From Cladobotryum mycophilum (Eukaryota; Ascomycota; Sordariomycetes; Hypocreales; Hypocreaceae), in assembly GCA_036429605.1 (NCBI GenBank), contig JAVFKD010000002.1:2542001-2606000 (forward strand): a stretch of DNA of 64,000 nt. The letters run 5' to 3'. Shown one piece after another: positions 1 through 10,949 of this stretch (positions are counted from its first letter, which is position 1; each line of letters begins with the position of its first letter). Made by a program: the position numbers and the translations under genes. The notes under the pieces were generated by a model. That model made no database searches, was not told the origin of the DNA, and worked only from the letters and a program-made list of their open reading frames with translations.

Positions 1-287
1 TCTCTTTGCCTTCTTCAGATCCGTACGGATTCAATTGCTGTTGTTGCAGGACCATACAAGGTCTTGAGCAACCCAGTTCTCATTCTCAAAGGCCGACCAA
101 GCCTTGTTTGTTTCCTCTCTCTTCTTCATCTTTTTCTCATTTAGCGGCAGGCATCTATTCACTTTCGAATGGACTGCTGAGACTTTCTTTACCTTTTGCT
201 CCCTCTCTCAAGCCAGAGTGCTGCATTGGAGTCAACCTTAATCAAACAATAAAAAAAAAGAGAATACTAACAAACAGCTGATTCACC

Positions 288-3073
288 ATGTCTCCATCTC
301 TCAATACTCATCCTTCGTTTACTCGCCCCCGTACCGGCGACCGTGATGGCCGGCCCACCACTCGTGATCAGGGAGGCATCGAAAACATGATGATACCTAG
401 TCGTACCTCGTCCCTGCACTCTCGCATCACTCAGCCTATTCCTTCAACCCTCAATGCAAAGCCTCAGCAGCGCACTCCCAAGACACTCACCCATGCGTAC
501 ATGGTGTGCGGTGTTGGCCGTGAGCCCTCTCAATGGGTGAAGGCCCCCGCGCCAACCCAAGGCAAGATTGGCCACATGAAGGGCGCCGTTGGACAGTTTT
601 GGCTTCCAGAGATCTTGGGTAGCAGCCCTCGTCTTGAGCAGGATAACGAGATTGCGCGTGCTCTGCATGCTGCTATGAGAGTATGTCTAGCATACATATC
701 CGTTTGCATGGCTTCCGTGTTTGAGTGGCTTCAATATCTAACGTGCATCTAGGCTTGTTTCCCTCACGATGTCGAGATTTGCACTGGCAGAAATCAACCT
801 CACTGCACTCATCATGCGTTTGTTCTTCAGCAGGATTCCTCACACACACTTTACGGCATTTGCTTGCGCGTCTGGTCGCGAGCTGACGAAAAGAGAGCCG
901 AAACGATCCGCGATCTCAGGAAGAGGACTGAATCTGACTTTTACGACAACCCCGAAGAGACCTACTGGATTCCCTATTGCTTATCCTTCCTGTCCCGCTA
1001 CCCGCTCTACAACCTTCTGGGCGATTATTTGCGCGGAATGTGGATTCACTGGAACAAGGCCACCAATCTCTTCCACGCCGAGGAAGTCTCCCGTATTCTC
1101 AGTTTCCCGGCCCCAAGGCTCAACGACCTCGTTCGAATCGATATGAAGGACTACGCTCTTTGCTACCAGTTTCCCTCTTCTCCGACCGGATTCCAGAACT
1201 TCGCCATGTGGCCCCTGTTCAACTGCTTGTCGATTCCCAACATTGTTGGTGTAATTGAAGCTGCAATTTCGCCTACACGTCGCATCATTTTTGTAAGCCA
1301 CTACCCAGCTATGCTTACCATTGCGGCCGAGACTGTGCGTTTCTGTGTTCGTGTGTTTGAGTGGAGTGGATTGTACGTCCCTGTCGTTCACGCTCGCCAC
1401 ACCAAGGAGCTTGTCCAGGAACCTGGTCCCTACATTCTCGGTATCACTGCCGAGTGCCGGTCCCTCTTCACTGCGCCAACCGACGCCCTGGTTATTGATT
1501 TGGATCGCAACTTCGTTCTCACTTCAAGCCCCCTACCGCGCTTACTCCAGGTCAGCGTAACAAGTTTGTGACCCGTCTTACCCAAGCTCTCAACGGCGAT
1601 GTGGCACCCTCCGGTGTCCCTTCACATCTTCGGTCTGCTTATGGAGGCGGCAAGCTGATTCCTGCTGGCCAAATTATTGTCATGCGTGGCGAGGTCGAAT
1701 CTATCCAGGATCCTGAGTGGTGGAATCAAGATGCCATCATGTCTGTCATGGACCATGTCTGTGAGAAGATGGGTCGCAACACTGGTATCAAGGCTGTCTT
1801 CGGCGGTACTGTCAAGAAGCCCCTGATGACAAAGGTGTCTATGAGACATCTCAACGAGATTGTTCGCGAGAGAAATCAGTATTCTCGTGACGCCATGGAG
1901 GCTTGGCAAGACTTTATCAACTTGAAGGGTCGTATGGATACCGAACTCAGCAAGGTGACGAAGCGAAACAACTATCTCGTTGAGGAACTTGAAAGCTGGA
2001 AGCAGCAGTTCCTCAAGTTCCAGGCTTTTGCTGAGACACTCACCAAGGAGACCCAAGATCTCAAGGTTAAGATTGAGACCCATAAGAAGGAGAATCGCCG
2101 TCTTGCTGGTCTCCTTGATCACCAAAGAGATGAGAACTCTCGCATCTCTGCTCGCCTGGCTGGCACTGAGAAGCAGCGCGACGATGCACTTGAAGCATTG
2201 GTTCTCCAGCAAGAGATTGCCGAGGAGCTGGAGCGCGAGCGCAAGCGAAACCAGAAGGAGCTTGCCGCTCTTCACCACACCAATGCCACTATTGTCCGAC
2301 AACGTGACGAGGCCCGTCGTGTGGTGTTGCACCTGCGCAGTTTGATTGGTGGCCAAAGCCATCACATGGAGCATCTCATCCAGTCCCTCACCAAGCCCGA
2401 GGAGTTGGCTCAGGAGATTGGTGATGGTTATGAGAGCGATGATGTTCAAGAAGCTATGGAGGGTCGCAGCTTGAGGCCGTCTCGTAGCACCAAGCGACTG
2501 TCGCAGTCTAGCTTCGTTGACTTGGCTGATCGCCATCTCAAGGATAAGACCGATGCTATTGCTCACATTGTTCGCAACATCGCGGACCAATGCCAGGCTG
2601 CTGTTGACGGCCTGCAGCTTGCTCAAGATGCTGAATTGCGGGCTCTTTCCCGGGCCAGCACTCGCCCAAGCACCCGCACCAGCCGACGTCACAGCAACAT
2701 GTCGACTACTCAGAGCGAGGATGGCAATGACGCTCAGTCAAATGCTACTTCGGATGCCGGCGATGACAGTCGGCTTCAGGCTCACATGGGGAGGCCTTCC
2801 AGCATCCCACCTACGCCGGATCTCGTCCCCAACCGCAGTAGCACTGCGCTCTCATTTACGTCTACTGCCACAACGCCTGAGCGTTCCAGTCAGCAGTACT
2901 CCATCCGCGATGACATCCCTACTAAAATCGTAGAGGATGACGAAGAAGATTACACAGAGAACCGAAGCGACCGGGGCGTCCACAACGAGCCCGAGGTTAT
3001 CATCAAGCATTCTGGGTCTCTCCTTCACAGGCCCTCTGGTGCCAGAATCAGTGCTCTTGGAGGCCTTCGATGA
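288..3073 (+). CDS. DENN-domain protein with long coiled coil (one-base frameshift in C run)
   Basis: DENN proteins are typically Rab GTPase exchange factors acting in membrane traffic. Exon 1 is 288-680. A 72-bp intron (681-752, donor GTATGT, branch CTAAC, acceptor TAG) leads to exon 2 (753-3073). The start has a good context (CACCATG); the leader holds a three-codon uORF at 169. The tripartite DENN region covers roughly residues 60-480, with cDENN near 305-395 (RRIIFVSHYPAML, then YILGITAECRSLF). A coiled coil spans about 500-660, followed by a Ser/Thr-rich acidic tail. The frame breaks in the C run 1529-1533: exon 2 starts in one frame and continues in another from about 1535. One extra C gives 2715 nt and 904 residues, and the joined protein reads smoothly. 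The DENN call is family-level; the Rab partner is unknown. Confidence 0.85.
681..752 (+). other. intron of DENN-domain gene
   Basis: Donor GTATGT, branch site CTAAC about 12 bases before the acceptor TAG. Removing 72 bases joins AAMR to ACFPHDVEI in frame. Confidence 0.85.
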
Positions 3074-3871
3074 ATGGCTAGAGAGAGACAATGACGGAAG
3101 AAAAGCTAGTCTTGTCCCGTCAAAAGAATGGTGCCAGCAATGGCGATGCCTCAACCCAGCCGTATGATGGTTTTCTTTTTCTTTGTATCATTGTTGACGT
3201 GGAGATCTTCTGCTATATATCCCTGTATCTATTAGATGTGGACTATTTTGCTATTTTTTACGCAGTTTTTTTTCCTTCTTTCCTTTCTCTTTTTCTTGTT
3301 TTGTTGGCTGTGCTTGGTGGCTTTTGGATCAAAAAGATTTTTGGATCATGGCGTTCATTTGTCTGTTATTCTAACTCTCTTGCTTCACACATGGTGGAGG
3401 GAGGTTGCGATGCAAGCTGGGCTACCGTGACCAGCGAGGCACCGCCGTGGTATTTGTTCTTCTCATGATGACTCTCCTGTGTCATATCTTGAAACTTTTA
3501 TGACTTTCGAGTTCAAGACTTGATAAAATTAAAAAACATTTTGCTCATGCAATTCTATTTTATACTTCCAATTTCTTTATGGTGACTTAATGTCTTGGTC
3601 CTTTTGTATCTCCATTTATGTACTCCTCTACCTACTAGAAACATCAGATAGAACAGAACGTCTTGTCAAATATGACGTTGCATCACACTAATAGTAGCAC
3701 CATGATAAGATCCCGATAACGGTCGCGTGGCAGTGACCCCAGTAAAAAAGTTTAGAAAGTTCGCGACCCGTAGATGCGTTGCTACGACATGCAAACTTAG
3801 CCAAATCATCCATCCTCTCTCCCATTTCCATTCATCTTCATTAGCACCACCACAGCAAATATTCACTCAAC
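3074..3871. other. intergenic: DENN 3' region and BCD1 promoter
   Basis: About 800 bases, T-rich in the first 450. An open frame at 3091-3468 looks hydrophobic only because of T runs and is read as 3' UTR. The segment 3780-3871 is the pyrimidine-rich, ATG-poor leader of the next gene. No RNA gene or mobile element seen. Confidence 0.6.
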
Positions 3872-5224
3872 ATGGCAGACCCTTTGCTTACATCATTGTG
3901 CGCTATATGTCATATTTCCAAACCTCAGTACAAATGCCCCCGCTGCAATATTCGAACCTGCTCGCTCGCCTGCGTCAAGAAACACAAAGCTTGGTCTGAG
4001 TGCAATGGAGAGCGCGATCCCACTGCCTATATGCCACCCTCGAAGCTGCGTACCGCTGCAGGCGTTGACCACGATTATAACTTCCTCCATGGAATTGAGC
4101 TGGCTGCCGAGCGGGCGGAGAGGGTGCTGGTGGGCGACAAGGGCATCATACAAACGGAAGAGCTGCGACCGCTTACGATGCAAGAAGTGAGGTGGAAGAC
4201 GGGACGGGATGGGCGGAAGAAGAAGGTTTTGGTGACGAGAGTCTTGAAAGAAGGGAAGGGGAGGGTTATCGAACGGCATTTGGCGCAGAGGCTGGGGAGG
4301 CTGAATATTGAGATGGTGTGTGCGCCCATGGGCCTGACAAGGCAGAAGGAGAACCACACGACCTTGAATAGGAGGACGGGTCGCATCAATTGGCAGGTGG
4401 AGTGGTTTTCCTGGGAGAAACAAGACCAAAAATCGCAGAATGCCGGTGGGCTAGGGGACGCTCAGTTGACGAGAGTTCTTTCAAAGGTCATGGACGACGC
4501 TCCTTTGTATCATGCCTACCATGCCTTGATAGAAGATCAAGCCAAGACCCAGGGCCGTTCCGCCAGGAAGGTGATCCGGTCAATCGCCCAAAACCCTTCA
4601 GATTCAAGATGGCAACATGCTGCCGACTCGTTACAGGATCCTTCAAACGGCAGCTGGGTTTCTGTCCAAGACGCCGGCCTGGATATGTGGCCAGGGGAAA
4701 AGGAAGATGCGCAACGCAAGGCATTCCAGTTCTTTCTAGCGCGATCACGGACAAGGTCGGACCAGCCGACAATTCTAACACGACTTGATTCCGGGGACTG
4801 TCTCCGAGATATTCTGACCAACACAAGAGTGCTTGAATTTCCAACATTTTATGTTCTAAAGGACGGCGACGCCATACCTTCTGGATTTACATTGGGACCA
4901 AAGGATGTGGTACCACTTAGACCACAACCGCAGCAGCTTGGTGGGAAGCGAAAAATAGAAGAAAAACAGGGAAAGAATGCAGGTCGTTCTGCCAAGAGGA
5001 GACGACCAGGTGGTAAAAATCTGGAAGACGGCGAGGTTGGAAGTGATGAAGGGGAAGCGGGCCATTCTGGCGAGGAAGAGAATAACGATGAAGACAGCGG
5101 GGCTAAGGGGCCGGCTGGACTGGAGGCTGGAGATGTGATTGCGGAACAGGAATTGGTGGAGGTGGAAGATGATGGGGATAGCGATGATGATACGACTAGC
5201 AGTTCAGGGTCGGACAGTGACTAA
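3872..5224 (+). CDS. BCD1: box C/D snoRNA assembly factor BCD1 (zf-HIT, ZNHIT6 family)
   Basis: BCD1/ZNHIT6 acts in nuclear assembly and stability of box C/D snoRNPs, and so in rRNA methylation and processing. This single-exon gene encodes 450 residues. The HIT zinc finger is at residues 10-44, with ligands C10, C13, C22, C25, C30, C34, H38 and C44 (pattern CAIC...KCPRC...CSLAC..H....C). The family-typical middle domain follows (RHLAQRLGRLNIEMVCAPMG; INWQVEWF, about residues 130-180). The C-terminus is basic around KRKIEEKQGKNAGRSAKRRR and then strongly acidic (Glu/Asp/Ser), as in many nucleolar proteins. Start chosen at the first ATG of the frame (CAACATGG), right before the finger. No frame damage. 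Confidence 0.93.
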   Translation: MADPLLTSLCAICHISKPQYKCPRCNIRTCSLACVKKHKAWSECNGERDPTAYMPPSKLRTAAGVDHDYNFLHGIELAAERAERVLVGDKGIIQTEELRPLTMQEVRWKTGRDGRKKKVLVTRVLKEGKGRVIERHLAQRLGRLNIEMVCAPMGLTRQKENHTTLNRRTGRINWQVEWFSWEKQDQKSQNAGGLGDAQLTRVLSKVMDDAPLYHAYHALIEDQAKTQGRSARKVIRSIAQNPSDSRWQHAADSLQDPSNGSWVSVQDAGLDMWPGEKEDAQRKAFQFFLARSRTRSDQPTILTRLDSGDCLRDILTNTRVLEFPTFYVLKDGDAIPSGFTLGPKDVVPLRPQPQQLGGKRKIEEKQGKNAGRSAKRRRPGGKNLEDGEVGSDEGEAGHSGEEENNDEDSGAKGPAGLEAGDVIAEQELVEVEDDGDSDDDTTSSSGSDSD

Positions 5225-6099
5225 CTGGCGAGCCATTGTGTCTTCCCTTGTCTAGCCCTTATTTTGGAAGTCGAGACATGCTGTCATAATCTGATAATGA
5301 TTCATTTTCTCCTGACTAGTCAACTGTCTTGAAATCTATTCTGTCTCGAGACATATCTTGCTCACAAGAGAAAAGGTTGTCAGTGTGAAGAAGAAGAAGA
5401 TGATGATGGATATAAAACTTGTGATGAATGCCCGTGTTTTGAAAAGGGGCTACGGGCTTGATGATCTCGGAGGGCAAGTGACTTCTTGTAGTAGTGCATC
5501 TTGGGCGCGCGTACTCATGTGCTTTACCCACTCGCTATTGAAAAGGGGAATGCAATACGACACTAATAAGAATAGATGGATAAGAAATTGGTGGACACTT
5601 GGGAAGGACTAGACCAATGCCTCATGGTGCGTGGATCCTAACTTTTATGGTGTAAGTATCATAGATTTAGACTGGAATAGTGATTTTAGTGACTGGAAAT
5701 GTTTAAGAAAGGGGCATGAATCTTAAGTTTTATGATATAATTGTTACAAATTCGGAACGAAATAATGATTTTGAAACTCCCACAACCATTCTAACTTGGA
5801 CACTCACACTCAAAACTCCCACGACCATTCTCGCAGTCATTCTTCTCCAAGACCGTTACAATATCGTCACTGTGATCAGAACTCCCGCTATCATTCTTAA
5901 AGTCAACGGTTTCCCATACTACCACGGTATCGCCGCTGCTCATGATAGCGTCCCCCTCGCAAACACAACTCTCGAGCATATCATGTACGAGAGACTAAAC
6001 AGTATTGCTAGTAAGACCACTCTCCCTACCTTGCCCTACCTTATCACTAATGTACGTCCCAATGTTTGCTCACTACGCTTTGCTTGTCTCGGCCGTTTG
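5225..6099. other. intergenic with three imperfect direct repeats
   Basis: No supportable gene. Three imperfect 20-base copies of an AACTCCC(N)CCATTCT-type element lie at 5773-5792, 5812-5831 and 5878-5897, spaced 39 and 66 bases. Short frames cross them on both strands, none recognisable. The right end leads into the P450 relic. Confidence 0.5.
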
Positions 6100-7245
6100 C
6101 TTTCTGATATAGCGAGCCTTTTTGCCTGAAAGTGCCAGAACCGTAGGCCGGTTGCGATTGTTTAAATCTTGCTCCTGGGTTGAAGCTATTGCAGCCCTTG
6201 ATAGATACCAAAGAGCCGGCGGCCAGGCGACGGCCAGGCGACGGCAGCGTCACGAATTCGCTCGTCGGCAAATCCAGAGAGGCTGGCTTCGGACTCCGAC
6301 CAAATGGATTTTGTGCAACGCCACCTTGGGGAAAGGTGCTTAGAAGGTAAAGGGGGATGCTATTATCGAAATATGAATACTTGCTGTTATATTATATGAG
6401 GGCTTACGTGGATGATAGGGCATGACGCCCGCGAGCACTTTGGCCACATTGACATACTCCCTACTGGAGAACCCAGACTGCTTGAAGAGGCTCCAAAAAG
6501 AGATTCGTTCGTTATACTTTTAAAGAGTGAAGAGGAAAATACTCTAAATAATATCTAGTTGCTCGAGTATCTTTTAGCCGTTATGAAGGAAGCCCTTTGT
6601 CTTTTCCTATCCATATCCTAGTTTCTCTACCCCCGTCGAAGGTCGCCATCGGGAAATGTCATTTACGAGAAAATATGTGGCCCCAGATGTGAGTGAATGA
6701 AAAAGAAGCCAGCATAATTGTACCCGTTGGTTGTTGAGGAGAAGAAGAAGAGAAGAGCTGACCTTTCCTCCCCCAATACAGACGATTCTGGGAGTTTGGC
6801 ACGTCGCCATGTGCAGAACACCTCGCCATTTCAAAGTTTCCAGCTTCTTTTTAGACCTGAAAGCTGGCTTGGGGATGAAGAGTTTGCTTCGGATAAAAGA
6901 GAATCCTATGGGCCTTCCCAACTAGGACCACGAGGGAGACAGTGCGTTGACGCCCCTTTTCACCCTTTTCTCTCTCGGTTTCTCTCTGTTTCTCTTTGTC
7001 TCCTTGTGCCCTTGTTTCTCTGTCTCTCCATGTCTCTCTCCATTTCTCTCCATTTCTCTCCGTCTCTTTCCATCTCCCTCTATTTCCCTTATTTTAGTGA
7101 ATGACACACTGACTGTCTCTTTTTTCAAGTCTCGCCAACTAGATCGTTCAAGTCACTTTGGCGAGAATGATGCTCGACTTTGATATGAAATTGGATGAGG
7201 AGAGTTTGGGTTAGCTGAGTTGAGTCAAAGATCTAAACGAATGCC
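6100..7245 (+). pseudogene. decayed fungal cytochrome P450
   Basis: P450 enzymes are haem monooxygenases, often in secondary metabolism or detoxification. The relic keeps P450 pieces in the right order but in different frames with stops: RRRQRHEFARRQIQR (about 6220-6275); ERLASDSDQMDFVQRHLGE (about 6277-6333); a helix-I remnant GMTPASTLATLTYSLLENPD with CLKRLQKEIRS (6419-6510); KSEEENTLNNI-stop-LLEYLLAVMKEAL (6523-6597), matching the ExxR region; LPRRRSPSGNVI; VWHVAMCRTPRHFK; FRPESWLGDEEFASDKRES (6850-6906); a damaged haem loop LGPRGRQCVD (to 6951); and LARMMLDFDMKLDEESLG-stop (7158-7211). The N-terminal third was not found. A pyrimidine tract of about 140 bases separates the haem loop from the last helix. 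It cannot make an enzyme. Segment matches are from family knowledge, without a database search. Confidence 0.88.
6957..7095 (+). repeat. pyrimidine tract inside the P450 relic
   Basis: About 140 bases almost only of C and T, with repeated TCTCTCCATTTCTC-like units, ending near a TTTTAG. It sits where intact P450s have only about 15-17 residues between the haem cysteine and the next conserved helix. Either an expanded repeat or the remains of an intron. Confidence 0.7.
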
Positions 7246-8035
7246 AAGGTATTAAGAAATGCCTATATATATCTAAATACAAACGCATTTCAAGTGTCTA
7301 GAGGAATGTTATTTTTGAGAGTGGTAATATAATGAATATATCTATTTTGCTGTCTTCCATAGTACACTGGTTCATAATGAATGCTGTCTGCTGAACTTGG
7401 CGAGAGGGACCTCCGAAATTTCAATTTTATTTAACAAATTATGCCCATGCATGGAAAATAATCGCCTTATTACCTTAGGTCTTACTATTTACCTACGCGG
7501 GTGCTATTATATGCTATTCGATATTGAATATATAGATGTCTATATGTCTATGATATGAGTACATGGCTGTAAGATGGATACCTAGGTAACCTCCCGATTA
7601 CTAGTGGGGGTCGTTCAATGGGGACGTGTTGGGTGAGTGGGGTTTTGATGCACCATAGGTAGGTGACATAGGCTACTACTACCTTAGCAGGTATGTACTA
7701 TAGGTACGGCAGTGGGTAGACTGCAACTGGGCTGCAATCTCCAACTTCACACTTCCACCACCACACATTGACCGGCTCCAACGACTTGTTGCGATAGCGA
7801 GAACAGGGCAAAGGGGGGACAAATTGACACGCATTGTTCTTCCTCCAGAGCATCACGTTCATTATCAGCCACAGCCCACAGCAATCGCCGCGACACTATG
7901 GTCTCCTAGAAAATAACCTCGAAACCCTCTCCTATCGCCATCAACGCCCCCGTCTCTCTCTCTCTCTCTCTCATATCTCCCAATCCGACTCGACTCGACC
8001 CGACAACTCTCACGACAGCCGCCATTACCGCTACA
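7246..8035 (+). promoter_or_regulatory. SEC6 upstream region and leader
   Basis: An AT-rich first part (7250-7560) is followed by a cluster of TACCTA/TAGGTA-type words between 7580 and 7710, then a leader with a (TC)10 tract at 7953-7972 shortly before the SEC6 start. No gene visible. Promoter role inferred from position. Confidence 0.5.
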
Positions 8036-10294
8036 ATGGATGACACTCCAGTACCCAAGTTGTCGGAGCTGCTCCGGCACCCAGACGACATGGACAAGAT
8101 CCCCGGCCTGAAATTCGAGTTCTCCCGCAAAAAGGGCGCCGTCGACTCGCAGCTGCGCAACGGCCTGCGCGAACAGCTCGAGACGACCCAATCCGGCATG
8201 ACGGGCCTGAGCGAGGGCCAGAAGACGGTCCAGCAGATCAAAGAGGAGATGATGAAGATTGACAGGCTGTGCTCCGAGTCGCAGACCATGATCAAGGACT
8301 TTGCCAGCATCAACCTGGTGTCGCAGGCGCACCGCAACTTTGGCGCCGTCGAGGCCATGCGGCGCAATCTCGAGACGTTTAACGATCGTCTGGTCGTCGT
8401 GGAGAAGATGCTGCGCGAGGACGACGAGGACAAGGAGAATATGCCCAATCTGCTGCCCTGCCACTACGAGCTCACCCAGCTGCGCAACATCCGCGACGAT
8501 GCCATGGAGCAGATACAGAGAGCCGAGGACCCCAGTCTGGAATCCACACTCGAGGACTACTTTGCGAGGCTCGACGAGACCATTGACTGGTTCGACGAGC
8601 ACGTTGGAATCCTGGCCATGAACCTCATCAACCTCGTCGTCAACGACAACAACGGCCTAGTAGTCCGCTTCGCAGTCGTCATGGAAGCCGAGGAGAAGAG
8701 CGACCACCGCGTCCTGGCCCTCCAGGAGGCACTCAAGGACCACGAAGAAATGGCCGCCCGATTCCAGAGCATCACCGACGGCGCCAAAAAGGTACGCGGC
8801 TACAAGGACAAGTTCATGGAGGCCATCAGGGTCAGCGCCGAGCAGCAGTTCCAGCAGGCCAGGGAGGAGTTCCTCGACGACGCCAGCGAGCTGGAGAAGA
8901 GCATGAAGTGGTTCTTCAACGACCTCAACGCCGTCAAGATTGGCATGACGCCGCTTATGCCCAAGAAGTGGAAGATTGCCAAGACGTATGCTGACGTATA
9001 CCATCAGCTGATGCACGACTTCTTGGTCGGCATGGTGGACGACCCAGAGGCCAGTTCGGGGCATACGCTCGAAATCATCAGCTTCCCCGATAAATACTAC
9101 AAGAAGATGGCAAAGATTGGCTTCCGCCAGGAGCACCTCGCCCCCCATGTCATCGATAACCGCGAGGCGGAGCTTGTGCGCGACTTCCGCCAGCTCATCA
9201 TCAAGTTCCTCGACGAATGGATCGACAACATCTTTGGGCAGGAGAGGCGGGATTTCCTGGAGCGCAACATCGAGGGGTCTAATTTGGATCAGGACGAGTA
9301 CGGCTACTTTCGAACCAAGAACCTCGTCGCCCTGTGGAGAATGCTGCGAGAGCAAATCGACGCAGCTGTCAACTCGCAGCGAGCAGACGTGGTGGAGGGT
9401 GTCATCGACGCCATGTTCCTGAGGCTGCGCAGCCGCCAACAGGCCTGGCAGCGTATGCTCGAGGACGAAGCCCTGCGCTACGAGACGGGAAAGGCGCCCG
9501 ATCTCGAGGGCTTCCAGGCCCTGCAGGACTGGCTCGTGGCCACGGCCAACGACCAAATCGCCTGCATCGACGACAACGAGGAAGAGAACCGCCTAGGCTA
9601 CCTCTCCAACTTCCGCCAGCAGTTCGAGGCCCACGTCAGCCCGGCCTACCTCGAGCGCGCGGACATTGAGATCAACGCCCTGAGGGACGGCTACGTCGAC
9701 TTTAGTACCTGGTGCATCCACAAGTTCGCCAACCTCGTCTTCGCCGTCGACTTCGGCACCGTCCTGCCCGACTTCTTCACGCCCAAATGGTACTCCAACA
9801 CGGCCATGAAGCAAATGGTCGTGACCTTTGAGGAGTACGTAAACGAGTACCGCCACCCCTTGCACCACTCCCTCGTCGAGATCTTCATCGAGATCTTCGC
9901 CGACGAGCTGCTCATCCGGTACCTGTCTTCTGTGCGCAACAAGGGCGCCAAGTTCCGCCGCTCCGATCCCTTCCGCGACAAGCTGTTCAACGACATCGCC
10001 ACGGCGTTTGAGTACTTCTCCAACCTGGCTAGCCCCGAGGTCGCCATCTCCATCAAGGAGACGTGGCGCGTTACGGAGCCGCTCCTGGGCCTGATATCCG
10101 CGGACCGAGATGCCGTAGCGGAGGAGTTTGCGGGGTTCAAGATGGCGTACTGGGATCTGCATATCAGCTGGGTGGAAGCCGTGCTACGCTCGAGGGACGA
10201 CTTTGAGAGGGGGATGCTTAATGCTGTAAAGGCCAAGGCGGCGCACATGACTGTCTCGAGAGGGCCTGAGACCATCATGGCCAAGGTGAAGTAA
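8036..10294 (+). CDS. SEC6: exocyst complex subunit Sec6
   Basis: Sec6 is a core subunit of the octameric exocyst, which tethers secretory vesicles to the plasma membrane; in hyphae that means the growing tip and septa. One uninterrupted exon encodes 752 residues, the usual length for the family. The N-terminus opens KLSELLRHPDDMDKIPGLK, followed by a helical segment (about 20-130) typical of exocyst subunits. Later family blocks include WFFNDLNAVK, IISFPDKYYKKMAKIGF and the helical C-terminal domain with FEEYVNEYRHPLHHSLVEI. Codons are strongly biased to C/G in the third position, unlike the flanks. The start is the first ATG after the TC-rich leader (TACAATGGATG). It converges with EDE1, leaving about 650 bases between stop codons. 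Confidence 0.95.
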   Translation: MDDTPVPKLSELLRHPDDMDKIPGLKFEFSRKKGAVDSQLRNGLREQLETTQSGMTGLSEGQKTVQQIKEEMMKIDRLCSESQTMIKDFASINLVSQAHRNFGAVEAMRRNLETFNDRLVVVEKMLREDDEDKENMPNLLPCHYELTQLRNIRDDAMEQIQRAEDPSLESTLEDYFARLDETIDWFDEHVGILAMNLINLVVNDNNGLVVRFAVVMEAEEKSDHRVLALQEALKDHEEMAARFQSITDGAKKVRGYKDKFMEAIRVSAEQQFQQAREEFLDDASELEKSMKWFFNDLNAVKIGMTPLMPKKWKIAKTYADVYHQLMHDFLVGMVDDPEASSGHTLEIISFPDKYYKKMAKIGFRQEHLAPHVIDNREAELVRDFRQLIIKFLDEWIDNIFGQERRDFLERNIEGSNLDQDEYGYFRTKNLVALWRMLREQIDAAVNSQRADVVEGVIDAMFLRLRSRQQAWQRMLEDEALRYETGKAPDLEGFQALQDWLVATANDQIACIDDNEEENRLGYLSNFRQQFEAHVSPAYLERADIEINALRDGYVDFSTWCIHKFANLVFAVDFGTVLPDFFTPKWYSNTAMKQMVVTFEEYVNEYRHPLHHSLVEIFIEIFADELLIRYLSSVRNKGAKFRRSDPFRDKLFNDIATAFEYFSNLASPEVAISIKETWRVTEPLLGLISADRDAVAEEFAGFKMAYWDLHISWVEAVLRSRDDFERGMLNAVKAKAAHMTVSRGPETIMAKVK

Positions 10295-10949
10295 AGTAAA
10301 CAACATATCCTTTGTTCAAAAAATGCCATTGTCCGTCACAATAGGAAAATAGGGAACAGAGGGAAACCCTTTAGGGGAGGAGGGGGTCATGAGGAGATGA
10401 TGGTCATGTTACGATTAGATTATATACTTGCCATGTTAGCGATTTTGTCTTTTTACATTGAACTCTTCAAAAAAGCATGAAAATATCGTCATATTGTTTT
10501 CTTGGGTTGCGTGTTTTAAAAAATCAAAATGAGAGTCGGTATCAAAAAGTCGAAGAATATCTCATCATACAAGGAAAGGTTTTGACTCCTCCAATGGATT
10601 ATATCCGCCACCATCTCGCTGCATCCAACACGTTTCTCACCATCATCACCGCCACTTCTCTCCCCTCCCTTCATCATCTCGAGCATAAGGAAATTTCTTT
10701 TAATGAACGATTTCGTTCCCCAGGAACCAAAACACCTGAAGACGGCAAAAAGGGCGAGAGAGCCACTGTACTGGAGCTCTCATCTACAGAAATAAGGAAA
10801 CAGAAAAGCAGACTTCCCAACCTCGCGACAAAGGAACGAAACACCAAAAAATAAGAAGCTTGCTATGCTGTTCGCTAATTTCCACCTGGCATGGAAACGA
10901 ATGCTCGAATATGGAACGCTTAGGTCATGTGCTCGATCCTCTCAATCAA
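10295..10949. other. shared 3' region between SEC6 and EDE1
   Basis: The two genes end tail to tail here. Both 3' UTRs must lie in these 655 bases. A 125-codon open frame at 10477-10854 has no recognisable content and is not called. Confidence 0.6.

Noticed and set aside
1..24. Similarity to the 5' end of U2 snRNA (TCTCTTTGCCTT)
   Set aside because: The match stops after about twelve bases; the branch-recognition region is missing.
3091..3468. 125-codon frame with apparent membrane segments
   Set aside because: Hydrophobicity comes from T runs in the DENN 3' region; no family resemblance and it overlaps the DENN 3' UTR.
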